Below, piece after piece: positions 1 to 12,981 of a DNA stretch of 64,000 nucleotides. The notes under the pieces were generated by a model. That model had not been told where the DNA came from. It did not search any database and saw nothing but the letters and a program-made list of their open reading frames with translations. The position numbers were made by a program, and so were the translations under genes. Positions within the stretch are counted from its first letter, which is position 1. The number at the start of each line of letters is the position of its first letter. Source of the stretch: JAFKFH01 sp017307375 (GTDB lineage: Bacteria; Pseudomonadota; Alphaproteobacteria; Ferrovibrionales; Ferrovibrionaceae); assembly GCA_965229335.1 (NCBI GenBank), contig OZ245874.1, positions 7,068,001 to 7,132,000 of the forward strand, written 5' to 3'.

Positions 1-837
1 GGGGTCGGGCACGGCGAACAGGATCTCGCTCGCCGGCTGCTGGTCGTTCCAGCGCCCCTCGATCGCCGCGAACTTGGCCGGCTGCCGATCATGCACGAAG
101 TCGCCGACGAGATGGCCGACGCCGATCTGGACCGGGACCAGTATGGCCGCCAGGCGCAGGCCCATGGCGACCATCGCCCGGCCTTCCTGCACGGCCTTGC
201 CGCGCAACATGTACCACGCGCCGCTGGAGGCGACGCAGAACGCCGAGGTGACGTAGGCCGCGAGGATCATGTGGGGGAAGCGGGTCCAGACGGCCTGGTT
301 GAAGATGATCGCCGACCAGTCGACCGGCACGAAAATACCATCCGGCGTCAGGTTGAAGCCGGTCGGGTATTGCATCCAGCTGTTGTTGACCATGATCCAG
401 AAGGCCGAAAGGCTTGTGCCGAGGGCAACCATCAGGCAGGCGACCAGATACGCCCAGCGCGGCACCCGATCGCGCCCGAACATGAGCACGCCGAAGAACG
501 CGGCCTCCAGGGCGAAGGCGGTGAAGCTCTCATAGCCCAGCAGCGGCCCCTGGATCGGTCCGGTGCGGCGGGAAAGCTCGCTCCAGTTGGTGCCGAACTG
601 GAAAGCCATCACGATGCCCGAAACCACGCCGAGCCCGAAGGCCACGGCGAAGATCTTCAGCCAGAAGTCCGACAGCCGGCGGTAGATGTGCTCGCCGGTC
701 AGCAGGTGGCATGCCTCGAGAAAGGTCAGCCAGGCGGCAAGGCCGATGGTGAAGGCGGGGAAGATGATGTGGAAGGAGATGGTGAAGGCGAACTGTATCC
801 GCGAGAGCAGCAGGGCTGTCATGTCCATGGGCGTCAT
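1..837 (-). CDS. cydA: Cytochrome bd ubiquinol oxidase subunit I (partial, C-terminus beyond window)
   Basis: This is the quinol-oxidising, heme-carrying subunit of a cytochrome bd-type terminal oxidase in the inner membrane. Translation on the minus strand gives a hydrophobic N-terminus (SRIQFAFTISFHIIFPAFTI) with the conserved His of the first helix, then the family stretch TNWSELSRRTGPIQGPLLGYE and MVNNSWMQYPTGF. About 279 residues are inside the window; the Q-loop and C-terminal half are missing. Three in-frame ATGs (837, 828, 822) are possible; 837 gives the longest product. It lies 55 bp downstream of the poxB stop on the same strand, so both are probably co-transcribed, with PoxB supplying ubiquinol to this oxidase. 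CydA and the cyanide-insensitive CioA variant cannot be separated from this fragment. Confidence 0.93.
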   Translation of the reverse strand, partial: MTPMDMTALLLSRIQFAFTISFHIIFPAFTIGLAAWLTFLEACHLLTGEHIYRRLSDFWLKIFAVAFGLGVVSGIVMAFQFGTNWSELSRRTGPIQGPLLGYESFTAFALEAAFFGVLMFGRDRVPRWAYLVACLMVALGTSLSAFWIMVNNSWMQYPTGFNLTPDGIFVPVDWSAIIFNQAVWTRFPHMILAAYVTSAFCVASSGAWYMLRGKAVQEGRAMVAMGLRLAAILVPVQIGVGHLVGDFVHDRQPAKFAAIEGRWNDQQPASEILFAVPDP

Positions 838-892
838 CCGCGTTCCGGGGAAGGGCGTCGAGAGGCTGGGCCGATGGCAAATGCCGGGGCCT

Positions 893-2629
893 TCACCGCG
901 GCAGCAGATTGGTGGCTGCGAGATCGATGACGTCGCCGCCATGGCCGCCAAGGACCGCGCGCAGCATCCAGAGCCCGAAGCCGCGCGCCTGTTCGACGCC
1001 GATCGTCGGCGGCATCGACAGCTCCTGTTTTGCGGTGACGACATCAAGGACCGCCGGGCCTTCATGGGCAAGCACCTGCTCCAGCGCCGCCGGCAGGTCG
1101 CCCGGGTCTTCGACCCGGACGCCGAGAATGCCCATCGCGTTGGCCATGGCCGCGAAGTCCGGATTCTGCAGCGCCGTGCCCAGTTCGACGAAGCCGGCCG
1201 CCTTCATCTCCAGCGCGACGAAGCCGAGAACCCCGTTATTGAAGATCACGGTCTTGACCGGAAGATTTTCCTGTTTCAGCGTGATCAGATCACCCATCAG
1301 CATGGAAAATCCCCCGTCCCCCGAAAGCGACACGACCTGCCGCTGCGGTTCGGCGGCCTGAATGCCGATGGCCTGCGGCAAGGCGTTCGCCATCGATCCA
1401 TGGACCAGCGAGCCCACCAGGCGGCGCCGGCCGTTCATCCTGAGGTAGCGTGCAGCCCAAATGGTCGGGGTACCGACGTCGAAGGTGAAGGCCGCATCGT
1501 CGGCGGCGTACGCGCTGACGAGGCTGGCGAGATATTGCGGATGGATCGGCTTCCTGCCGGGCGTGCCCTGGGCCAGGGTGTCGAGCGCCTTCCTGGCATG
1601 GCGATAGCGCGTCACGCTGTCATCGAGATGCAGCCGATCGGTCTTGGTCACGAGCAGCGGCAACAGCGCCGCGACGGTCGCCGCGACGTCGCCGACGATG
1701 CCGAGATCGAGCTTGCAGCGCCGGCCGAGATTTGCCGGCCGGATATCGACCTGCGCAATCCTGGCCGAGGTCGGCAGGAATTGCTTGTAGGGGAAGTCGG
1801 TGCCCAGCATCAGCAGCACGTCGCAGGCATGCATGGCCTCGTAGCCCGACGAGAAGCCGATGAAACCCGTCATGCCGACGTCATAGGGGTTGTCGTATTC
1901 CAGATATTCCTTGCCGCCGAGTGCATGGACCATCGGGCTCTTGAGGGTTTCCGCCAGTTGCATGAGCGCCGGATGCGCCCCGGCGCAGCCCCGGCCGCAG
2001 AAGAGCGTCACGCGCTCGGCCCCGTTCAGCAGGTCGGCAAGCGCTTGCAGTTCGGCTGGGGCTGGGACCACGACCGGCATTGGCGGCAGCAGGCCCTGCG
2101 GCGCCGAGATCGCGCGGCCGGGCGCCGGCTGCAGCGCGACATCGCCGGGAATGACGATCACCGCGACCCCACGCTGGCCCACCGCCGCCCTGATGGCGTT
2201 CTCCAGGACGAAGGGCATCTGGCGCGGATCGGAGACCAGTTCGCAGTAGACGCTGCATTCCTGGAACAGGTTCTGCGGATGGGTTTCCTGGAAATAGCCG
2301 CCGCCGATCTCGGCGGAGGGGATCTGCGCGGCGATGGCAAGAACCGGTGTCCGGCTGCGCTGGGCATCGAACAGCCCGTTGACGAGATGCAGGTTCCCGG
2401 GGCCGCAGGACCCGGCGCAGACCGCGAGCGTTCCGGTGATCTGCGCCTCGCCGGCGGCCGCGAAGGCCGCGACCTCTTCGTGCCGGACATGCAGCCAGCG
2501 CAGCATCCCCGTCTTGCGAACGGCTTCCGTCAGGCCGTTGAGGCTGTCGCCGACGACGCCATAGATCCGCTTCACGCCGGCCTGTGCCAGCGTCTGCACG
2601 ATGAGTTCCGCAACGGTCCGAGGGGTCAT
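893..2629 (-). CDS. poxB: Pyruvate dehydrogenase (quinone), PoxB-type, TPP-dependent
   Basis: The 578-residue protein is a thiamine-pyrophosphate flavoenzyme that decarboxylates pyruvate to acetate and passes electrons to ubiquinone at the membrane. The N-terminal Pyr domain has the cofactor-activating Glu in VRHEEVAAFAA. The central domain is FAD-binding. The C-terminal PP domain has the TPP/Mg motif starting near residue 437 (GDGGFSMLMGDLITL...FNN). The C-terminal tail is long enough for the lipid-binding segment of E. coli PoxB, although a related acetolactate synthase-like enzyme cannot be fully excluded. The start at 2629 is chosen because AGGAGA lies 5 nt upstream; a longer frame reaching 2728 has low-complexity residues and no ribosome site. 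It is the first gene of a likely operon with cydA. Confidence 0.9.
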   Translation of the reverse strand: MTPRTVAELIVQTLAQAGVKRIYGVVGDSLNGLTEAVRKTGMLRWLHVRHEEVAAFAAAGEAQITGTLAVCAGSCGPGNLHLVNGLFDAQRSRTPVLAIAAQIPSAEIGGGYFQETHPQNLFQECSVYCELVSDPRQMPFVLENAIRAAVGQRGVAVIVIPGDVALQPAPGRAISAPQGLLPPMPVVVPAPAELQALADLLNGAERVTLFCGRGCAGAHPALMQLAETLKSPMVHALGGKEYLEYDNPYDVGMTGFIGFSSGYEAMHACDVLLMLGTDFPYKQFLPTSARIAQVDIRPANLGRRCKLDLGIVGDVAATVAALLPLLVTKTDRLHLDDSVTRYRHARKALDTLAQGTPGRKPIHPQYLASLVSAYAADDAAFTFDVGTPTIWAARYLRMNGRRRLVGSLVHGSMANALPQAIGIQAAEPQRQVVSLSGDGGFSMLMGDLITLKQENLPVKTVIFNNGVLGFVALEMKAAGFVELGTALQNPDFAAMANAMGILGVRVEDPGDLPAALEQVLAHEGPAVLDVVTAKQELSMPPTIGVEQARGFGLWMLRAVLGGHGGDVIDLAATNLLPR

Positions 2630-2832
2630 GATCGTCTCCTGATGATGGCTGCCAAGCGGTGAGGTGCTGGGCATGCTAGGAGACGGGGCAGCGGCGGCGC
2701 TGCCAGACGTGATGGTGAATTCCGACATACCTTCGGATGACGGACCAGCCGGGGCCCGGCGTTCGTGGCTTGATTCGGCAGCGCGTCTATACGATGTAGC
2801 GTGGCCGACCGGTTGCGACGAAGAGGATCGAG

Positions 2833-4575
2833 ATGGTTCAGCGTGAGGCTCCGCCGGAGGCGAGGGCTCAGTTCGAGTTGATGCTGCAGGGCGATCGCTC
2901 GCCGGCGCGGCTGCTCGGCATCGCCGATATTCTGATCCGGTCCGACAGCGTGATCCGCCACGGGGACAGGCTGTTCGAACCCTGGCAATTCATCGCAGCC
3001 GCCCTGCCGTTCGTGGCCTGGCCGTTTCAGGCGGTGATGCCGCTGATGACCAGCCATTTCGGTGCCGGGCGCTATGCGACCGCTTTCCGGATCGCCCGAA
3101 CGGCTCTGGCTTGCGCGCCGGCCGACGAGGATCTGTTGCGCTGGGTTGCGGTGACCGCGCTGCAGATTGCCGAGACCGAACTGGCCGGGCGCTTTCTGCA
3201 GCGGATCGTGGCGGCCGACGGGCCGGGGGGGCCGGCCGCCCTGGTGATGCACCGGCTGCTGATGCCCTATAGCGAGATGTCGACGTCAGCCATCGCGCAG
3301 ACGCGTGCGCGGCTGGCAGCGGGCATCGCCGAACTGCGTGAGAGGGAGGGCTTGACGCTCGACCTCGTGCGTCAGTACGGCGGCTTCATGTCGCATCTGA
3401 TGCTGCTTGCCTATCACGGCGAGGACGACAGGCCGTTGCTGGAGCAGGTGACGCATCTGTTCGATCGCATCATCCCGGAATTCCGCTGGACCAGCCCGTA
3501 TCTCGGGGCTGTGCGCGGTGACCGCGGCGACCGTCGCATCCGGATCGGCATATGCGGGTCGTGGTACATCACCTCGATCCTGCACTACTTCAAGCCGCTG
3601 GCCGAACGGCTCGATCCGCGGTTCTTCGAGGTCGTGACCCTGTGCACGATGCCGCCGGCCCGGCCGGTTGCGGCGCGTCACCAGATTCTGCCGGTCGATG
3701 TGAGGGCTGCCCGCCAGGCGATCGCCGATCTGCGGCTCGATATTCTGATCTATACCGACGTCCACATGGACTTCTTCTACTACCTGCTCGCGGCGGCCCG
3801 GCTGGCGCCGGTGCAGGCATTGCTGCCGGGTCATCCGGAAACGGGCGGTCTCGACACGATCGACTATTTTGTCGCCTCGGGCGGGGCCGAGCCCGACGAC
3901 GGCGCGAGCCACTACACGGAAAGGCTGATCCGGCTGGAGGGCCAGGTGACGCCCTATCCGAAGCTCGCAGTCACTGCGGCCGAGCGGCTACCTCGATTGC
4001 CGGTACCGGCCGACGCGCATCTCTATGTCTGTGCGCAGACAACCTACAAGCTGCATCCCGATTTCGACCGGATCATCGGCGAAATCCTGAGGCGTGATCC
4101 CGCGGCACGGGTCATCCTGTTCGAAATGATGCCGGTCGAGCAGGGCCGCGCCCCGCTCGACCGGCTGCGCCGATATCTGGGGCCGCTGGCCGACCGCCTG
4201 GTGGTTTTGCCGCGATTGGATCTGCCCGACTATCTCGGCGTGATACGGCATGCGTCAGTCATGCTCGACTCGGTTCATTTCAGCGGCGGCAACACGTCCT
4301 TCCAGGCGCTTCAGCTCGGCCTGCCGGTCGTTACCCATGCCGGGAGGTTCATGCGCGGGCGGATGACACTCAGCATGTATCGCAGCATGGGTTTCACCGA
4401 CCTGGTCGCGGAAACCTTCGACGACTATGTCGCCCTGGCGCTGCGGGTGGCGCTCGATCCGGCATTTCGCGCCTATTGCGTCGGCGAAATCACGACGCGC
4501 GTCCCCGTGCTGATCGACGAGGACGCGCCGATCGAGCGCTATGAGTCGTTGTTCAAGTCGTGGCTTGTGGGCTGA
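2833..4575 (+). CDS. SPINDLY/O-GlcNAc transferase-like glycosyltransferase (GT41-like)
   Basis: The 580-residue protein resembles bacterial O-linked N-acetylglucosaminyltransferase relatives. Residues ~1-230 are helical and probably a divergent TPR-like module. From about residue 235 there is a two-lobed GT-B catalytic region: RIGICGSWYITSILHYFKP opens the N-lobe, and GGNTSFQALQLGLPVVTHAG near residues 485-505 is the nucleotide-sugar-binding C-lobe signature, where GGNT and the following G.PVVT are typical of this family. There is no signal peptide or membrane segment, so it should be cytoplasmic. Acceptor and sugar donor cannot be read from sequence. It stands alone, divergent from poxB, and is followed by the rRNA-operon terminator. 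An AAGAGGA site precedes the ATG at 2833. Confidence 0.78.
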   Translation: MVQREAPPEARAQFELMLQGDRSPARLLGIADILIRSDSVIRHGDRLFEPWQFIAAALPFVAWPFQAVMPLMTSHFGAGRYATAFRIARTALACAPADEDLLRWVAVTALQIAETELAGRFLQRIVAADGPGGPAALVMHRLLMPYSEMSTSAIAQTRARLAAGIAELREREGLTLDLVRQYGGFMSHLMLLAYHGEDDRPLLEQVTHLFDRIIPEFRWTSPYLGAVRGDRGDRRIRIGICGSWYITSILHYFKPLAERLDPRFFEVVTLCTMPPARPVAARHQILPVDVRAARQAIADLRLDILIYTDVHMDFFYYLLAAARLAPVQALLPGHPETGGLDTIDYFVASGGAEPDDGASHYTERLIRLEGQVTPYPKLAVTAAERLPRLPVPADAHLYVCAQTTYKLHPDFDRIIGEILRRDPAARVILFEMMPVEQGRAPLDRLRRYLGPLADRLVVLPRLDLPDYLGVIRHASVMLDSVHFSGGNTSFQALQLGLPVVTHAGRFMRGRMTLSMYRSMGFTDLVAETFDDYVALALRVALDPAFRAYCVGEITTRVPVLIDEDAPIERYESLFKSWLVG

Positions 4576-4590
4576 TGGTCGGTTAACGAC

Positions 4591-4616
4591 AAAACCCCGC
4601 GCGGAGGCGGGGTTCT
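4591..4616 (-). terminator. Rho-independent terminator of the rRNA operon (possibly bidirectional)
   Basis: AACCCCGC and GCGGGGTT pair around a short loop. Read on the minus strand the stem is followed by TTTTGTCG, a short U-tract, just beyond the fMet tRNA that ends the rRNA operon. On the plus strand the hairpin lies 15 nt after the glycosyltransferase stop and could also end that transcript. Confidence 0.75.
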
Positions 4617-4645
4617 GTCTGCAGGTATGCGTGGTTCGGTAAAAG

Positions 4646-4722
<77 letters not shown>

Positions 4723-4798
4723 GAAGCGGTGCATTTTGCGCGGCTCAGGATATCTGAGGGCGCGTCGTGAAGAGGCTAATTTTGAGCGTTCTTTGTAG

Positions 4799-4915
4799 GC
4801 CTGGCGGCGACCTACTCTTCCGCGTCTTGAGACGAAGTACCATTGGCGCTGAGGGTTTTCACGGCCGAGTTCGGGATGGGATCGGGTGTATGCCCCTCGC
4901 CAAGGCCACCAGGCC
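4799..4915 (-). rRNA. rrf: 5S ribosomal RNA
   Basis: The minus strand begins GGCCTGGTGGCC and ends with its complement GGCCTAC; internal stretches such as CCCATCCCGAACTCGGCCGTG and GGGAGAGTAGGTC-type helices (here GGAAGAGTAGGTCGCCGCC) are those of 5S rRNA. The length is about 117 nt. Ends are estimated from the terminal helix. It lies between the 23S gene and tRNA-fMet. Confidence 0.96.
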
Positions 4916-5057
4916 GACGAAGAACGCTCTGGCTATATCCTGACCTCGGCGCGATCCCCTTGGGATCGTCGCTTTGGGATTGTGTGTCTTGTCTTCCGCA
5001 CGGGACCGGATTGGTCACTGTGCATGAAGGGTTTGTCATTACCGAGGTAATGAGGGG

Positions 5058-7797
<2,740 letters not shown>

Positions 7798-8151
7798 CTC
7801 AAACCCATCATGCACAGAAAGCAACCCGGCAACCTCGCGGCTACCAAGCTCTATCTCTGATGCTGGATCTTTGAAGACACAGACAGGTACCGATCGTTGT
7901 CTCCAGCCCCAGCGAGGTTGCCCAGGCAAGGTCTGGAACGATCGATCCTGTTACCCATGTGATACGGAACGGAGCATTGCTGCCCCAGACCGCATCACGG
8001 TCAGGATATATATAGCCTCTTCACGATGTCTAAGATCCCCGGCCGAACTCGTTCGACCAGGTACGAACGCTGCCCGCATCTTGCGATGCGCACCGCGTTG
8101 ACCTCTGTACTCTCCGATGCGATGGACGACCCGGCGCCTGGCCAGAAGAAC

Positions 8152-8227
8152 TGGTGGAGCTGAACGGGATCGAACCGATGACCTCCTGCTTGCAAAGCAG
8201 GCGCTCTCCCAGCTGAGCTACAGCCCC
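8152..8227 (-). tRNA. tRNA-Ala (UGC)
   Basis: 76-nt minus-strand cloverleaf beginning GGGGCTGTAGCTCAGCTGGG with anticodon UGC, the G3:U70 alanine identity pair (5' GGGGCTG against CAGCTCC) and an encoded CCA. It lies in the 16S-23S spacer, nearer the 23S gene. Confidence 0.97.
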
Positions 8228-8237
8228 GTGTTTGTTT

Positions 8238-8293
8238 GCTCGTGATCCGGGAGGACCACGAGCTATACGCTGCTCGTGATCCAGGAGGACCAC
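8238..8293. repeat. Imperfect direct repeat in the 16S-23S spacer
   Basis: A 22-bp unit (GCTCGTGATCC, one variable base, then GGAGGACCAC) occurs at 8238-8259 and again at 8272-8293 with one mismatch and a 34-bp offset, between the Ala and Ile tRNA genes. It may be an old local duplication or part of an rRNA processing stem. Confidence 0.8.
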
Positions 8294-8355
8294 TCGCGAG
8301 CTGCGGCTTGTCCAACCAGGATCTAGACCGTCAGCTGGTATCGCCGGGGCGGAAG

Positions 8356-8432
8356 TGGTGGGCCAGGGAAGACTTGAACTTCCGACCTCACGCTTATCAA
8401 GCGCGCGCTCTAACCAACTGAGCTACTAGCCC
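8356..8432 (-). tRNA. tRNA-Ile (GAU)
   Basis: 77-nt minus-strand cloverleaf beginning GGGCTAGTAGCTCAGTTGG, anticodon GAU, encoded CCA. Position after 16S and before tRNA-Ala is the usual bacterial 16S-23S spacer order. Confidence 0.97.
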
Positions 8433-8630
8433 GGAGATCAATCAGAGTACAGAGGACAACGCGATCGCCCTGCCCTCTCTCGAGAACCAGGCTTTGCGTT
8501 GTCCGCTCTTGGATTTAGCGATGGATGGAATACGAAGGCGGCGGCCATGCCCGGAAGACTATCCGGGCATCTTTGCTGGGGTTGTTCCAATGACCGAGAA
8601 CCGAAGCTCTACGGTCCAACCGGAACATCC

Positions 8631-10119
<1,489 letters not shown>

Positions 10120-10551
10120 CTGGGATATCCATTCAGGCCGAAACCCAAACGAACACCGTCAAGAGCCGATCGTTCAAAGCTCGGGACCAGGCCGAAACCC
10201 AGTCCCTTGGAACCAGCCGAAGCCGGTTCCCAACGCATCTGTCAGACCACCAGATCAGTCAACCAGGTCTCCCCGGCTAACCTCTCCAAGTGATCAGAGA
10301 TACATCGAACGTCGGTGTTGCTTCACTCTTTCGAGTGTCGCAGGCCGCCGCCCACGTATCCCTTCCATCGCTTCTTACAATGTCCAAGAACAAACGACCG
10401 AAACTTCAAACCCCGAAGCGTCTCCGCTCCAGAACCTTCCGTCCGCCGGCCGGGCCACCTTCTAATCAGATCCGCACCGAAGCGCAACACCTTTTTTAGA
10501 GACGAACCAACCGCCCCCGGGCCAACCTCTCGACCAGCCCGGCCGCGTCGT
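10120..10551 (-). promoter_or_regulatory. rRNA operon leader with boxA antitermination element
   Basis: About 430 nt of transcribed leader separate the predicted promoter from 16S. On the minus strand TGTTCTTGGACA at 10392-10381 resembles the boxA element (TGYTCTTTRACA) that recruits Nus factors for rRNA antitermination. I see no protein gene here. Confidence 0.6.
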
Positions 10552-10558
10552 GGGGCGG

Positions 10559-10587
10559 TTTATAGGCCCCACTTCCAAAACCGTCAA
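10559..10587 (-). promoter_or_regulatory. rRNA operon promoter (sigma70-type)
   Basis: On the minus strand TTGACG (10587-10582) and TATAAA (10564-10559) are separated by exactly 17 bp, a near-consensus housekeeping promoter. A GC-rich stretch follows the -10, as expected for a stringently controlled discriminator, and the upstream DNA is AT-rich with A/T tracts, as for a UP element. Confidence 0.82.
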
Positions 10588-10822
10588 ACCCTTTTTTGAA
10601 GTTTTTTTGGCAACCCACAAACTCCCCCACAAACCACCCAACAGGTTGGAATTGAACGCACATACGCGCACGTACCATCTTTATGTAATGCTGCTGTGCA
10701 CACATCAACATGCAGCGGCACGGCAGGACGACACCCGCTTTCGAACTAAACTATTAAGTTTTATTGGTATAAATTTTGACGCCAATCACGAGAAACAGGC
10801 CTGCAAATTTTTCTGCCGAGGG

Positions 10823-11005
10823 GCGAATCACGTCGTGCACGCGAATCACCCTCGCCCGCGAATCACCCCGAATCAGCGAAAAAAAAGTCGTGCCCGATAC
10901 TTTTGATCGAGATCGGGTGCCCCCCGATGGACGATTCGACGGGATCCGGGGTGCGACTCGCTGGGCCGATCGGCAAAAAATCGCGGCCACGCAGCGGACC
11001 GAATC
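10823..11005. promoter_or_regulatory. Cluster of GANTC sites with GCGAATCAC direct repeats
   Basis: GCGAATCAC occurs at 10823, 10841 and 10858 (spacing 18 and 17 bp). GANTC, the CcrM methylation target of many Alphaproteobacteria, occurs six times in 181 bp (10825, 10843, 10860, 10870, 10933, 11001). The region lies between the rRNA promoter and the M23 peptidase gene. About 600 bp here (10590-11196) contain no convincing gene. Confidence 0.5.
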
Positions 11006-11196
11006 GTTCCCGCATGCAGGAAAAATTTCGCCGTCCATTCGCGTCCGGTGACAGCAAACGTAAACAAATGCTTGACGCAACAGGCTTATCCGGCGAAGGT
11101 GCGTCCATTCGGAAATCGCTGCCCGGCTGCGTTGGTCTGTCTGCCATCGCGGAACTTTTTGTTAAAGTCGTTCCGGGCCGTGACGTAGGGGGATTG

Positions 11197-12897
11197 ATGT
11201 CCGGAAACTCCGACAGCGCGCCGCGGCGCCACGCCGCCGCTGGCAGCCTTCGCAGCAGCAGCAATCTTCGCGGCGGTCTCGATTTTCTCACCAGCCCCTA
11301 TGCCTTGCTGCTGGCGGGCGTCGCGGTCATCGGCGGCTCGCTGCTGGCCTATCAGGCGCTGGAGCGCCGGGATGCCCCCCGCCGCCTCGCAACCTACGAA
11401 ACGCCCCGCCCGGCCCCTGCCCCCGCGATCGAATCGCCCGGCGCGACCGCACCCGAGGCGTCGCTGCGCCGGGCTGCCGAGGGCTACATGCCGGTGCCGC
11501 CCCCGCAGGGCCGCCCGCCCGTTTCGTCCGAACGGGCAGAAGCCGGCGGCCTGCCGCTACCCCCCGCCGACCAGCGCGACGCCGAGAGTGCACGGCCGAT
11601 CGGCCCGTTTGCCGCGCTGCCCCCGCTCGAGCGCCAGCCCGGCGGCTCGCTGCTCGATCCGCTGCTGGATCGGGCCTGGGTTTTCGGCAGCCAGCTCTTC
11701 TCCTCCGGTTCGGCCGACGCGGATGTAGGGTCGACGCCGCTCGACGAGGCGACGCAAGCCGCCTTGCCGGTCGTCCCCGATCCGGCGACCGTGATCCGGC
11801 CGATCGCCGTCAGCCGCGGCGACACGCTGACCCGGGTATTGCAGCGCGGCGGCGTGCCCGACGATCAGGCCTACCAGGCCGCGACTGCGCTGGCCGACGT
11901 GTTCAATCCGCGCCGGCTCCAGCTCGGCCAGGAAATCACGCTCACCTTCAACCGCACCGAATCGGGCCTCAGCCTGTCGCAGGTCCAACTCGCCGACGGT
12001 GTCGAGCGCACGGTCGGCGTCACCCGCCAGGCGGACGGTTTCTCGGCCTATGAAACCACCATCCAGCTCGACCGCGCCCCGGCACGGGTCAACGCCAAGA
12101 TCACCGACAGCCTGTATCAGGCGGCCTTGGATGCCGGCCTGCCGATGCCGGCCTTGTCGGAAATGATCAAGCTGTTCTCCTACGACGTCGACTTCCAGCG
12201 CGAGGTCCAACCGGGCGACAGCTTCGACGTCCTTTATGAAAGCTATACCGACGATACCGGCAAGATCGCCAAGACCGGCCGCCTGCTGTCGGCGTCGATG
12301 ACGCTGTCGGGGCGTGAGTTGCGCTACTATCTCTATCAGCCGCAGGGCGAGGCCGAACCCGACTACTTCAACCAGAAGGGCCAGAGCGTGCGCAAGGCGC
12401 TGCTCCGCACCCCGATCGACGGCGCCCGCCTCTCCTCCGGATTCGGGGCCCGGCGACATCCGATCCTCGGCTATTCGATCATGCACAAGGGCGTCGACTT
12501 CGCGGCACCGACCGGTACCCCGATTCAGGCGGCCGGCTCGGGCACCGTCGAAAAGGCCGGCTGGAACGGCGGTTACGGCAACTACGTGCGGATCCGCCAT
12601 TCAAACGGCTTCTCGACCGCTTACGCGCATATGAGCCGTATTGCCGCCAAGCCGGGCACCGCGGTGCGCCAGGGCCAAGTGATCGGCTATGTCGGCACCA
12701 CCGGCATGTCTACCGGTGCGCACCTGCACTACGAGGTCCTGGTCAACAACCAGCAGGTCAACCCGCTGAGCCTGCGCCTGCCGACCGGCCGCAACCTGGA
12801 AGGCCGCGAGATGAAGCGCTTCGAGGCCGAAATGGCCCGGATCGACCAGGAAGCGGACAAGACCCCGGTACGCAACTGGCTGGCCAGCGGCAAGTGA
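11197..12897 (+). CDS. M23 family metallopeptidase, membrane-anchored (LytM/OapA-like)
   Basis: The 566-residue protein is a predicted periplasmic peptidoglycan endopeptidase, or an activator of amidases, anchored by one N-terminal membrane segment (residues ~34-52). A proline- and alanine-rich linker follows, then a LysM/OapA-like region (VSRGDTLTRVLQRGGVP near 205-255) and a C-terminal M23 domain. Zinc ligands are visible as HKGVD (His430, Asp434) and AHLHYE (His511), with catalytic His478 and His509, so the domain should be active rather than a degenerate LytM. The start at 11197 is preferred because AGGGGG lies just upstream and the membrane anchor follows; the frame is open upstream to 10903 but lacks a ribosome site there. 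Confidence 0.88.
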   Translation: MSGNSDSAPRRHAAAGSLRSSSNLRGGLDFLTSPYALLLAGVAVIGGSLLAYQALERRDAPRRLATYETPRPAPAPAIESPGATAPEASLRRAAEGYMPVPPPQGRPPVSSERAEAGGLPLPPADQRDAESARPIGPFAALPPLERQPGGSLLDPLLDRAWVFGSQLFSSGSADADVGSTPLDEATQAALPVVPDPATVIRPIAVSRGDTLTRVLQRGGVPDDQAYQAATALADVFNPRRLQLGQEITLTFNRTESGLSLSQVQLADGVERTVGVTRQADGFSAYETTIQLDRAPARVNAKITDSLYQAALDAGLPMPALSEMIKLFSYDVDFQREVQPGDSFDVLYESYTDDTGKIAKTGRLLSASMTLSGRELRYYLYQPQGEAEPDYFNQKGQSVRKALLRTPIDGARLSSGFGARRHPILGYSIMHKGVDFAAPTGTPIQAAGSGTVEKAGWNGGYGNYVRIRHSNGFSTAYAHMSRIAAKPGTAVRQGQVIGYVGTTGMSTGAHLHYEVLVNNQQVNPLSLRLPTGRNLEGREMKRFEAEMARIDQEADKTPVRNWLASGK

Positions 12898-12981
12898 GCC
12901 GTAACAGACGGCGATCCGATACCACTCTGACATGAATTTACAAACGCTGGCTGGCCCAGCGCCTCGCCACGGGCCTTAATC

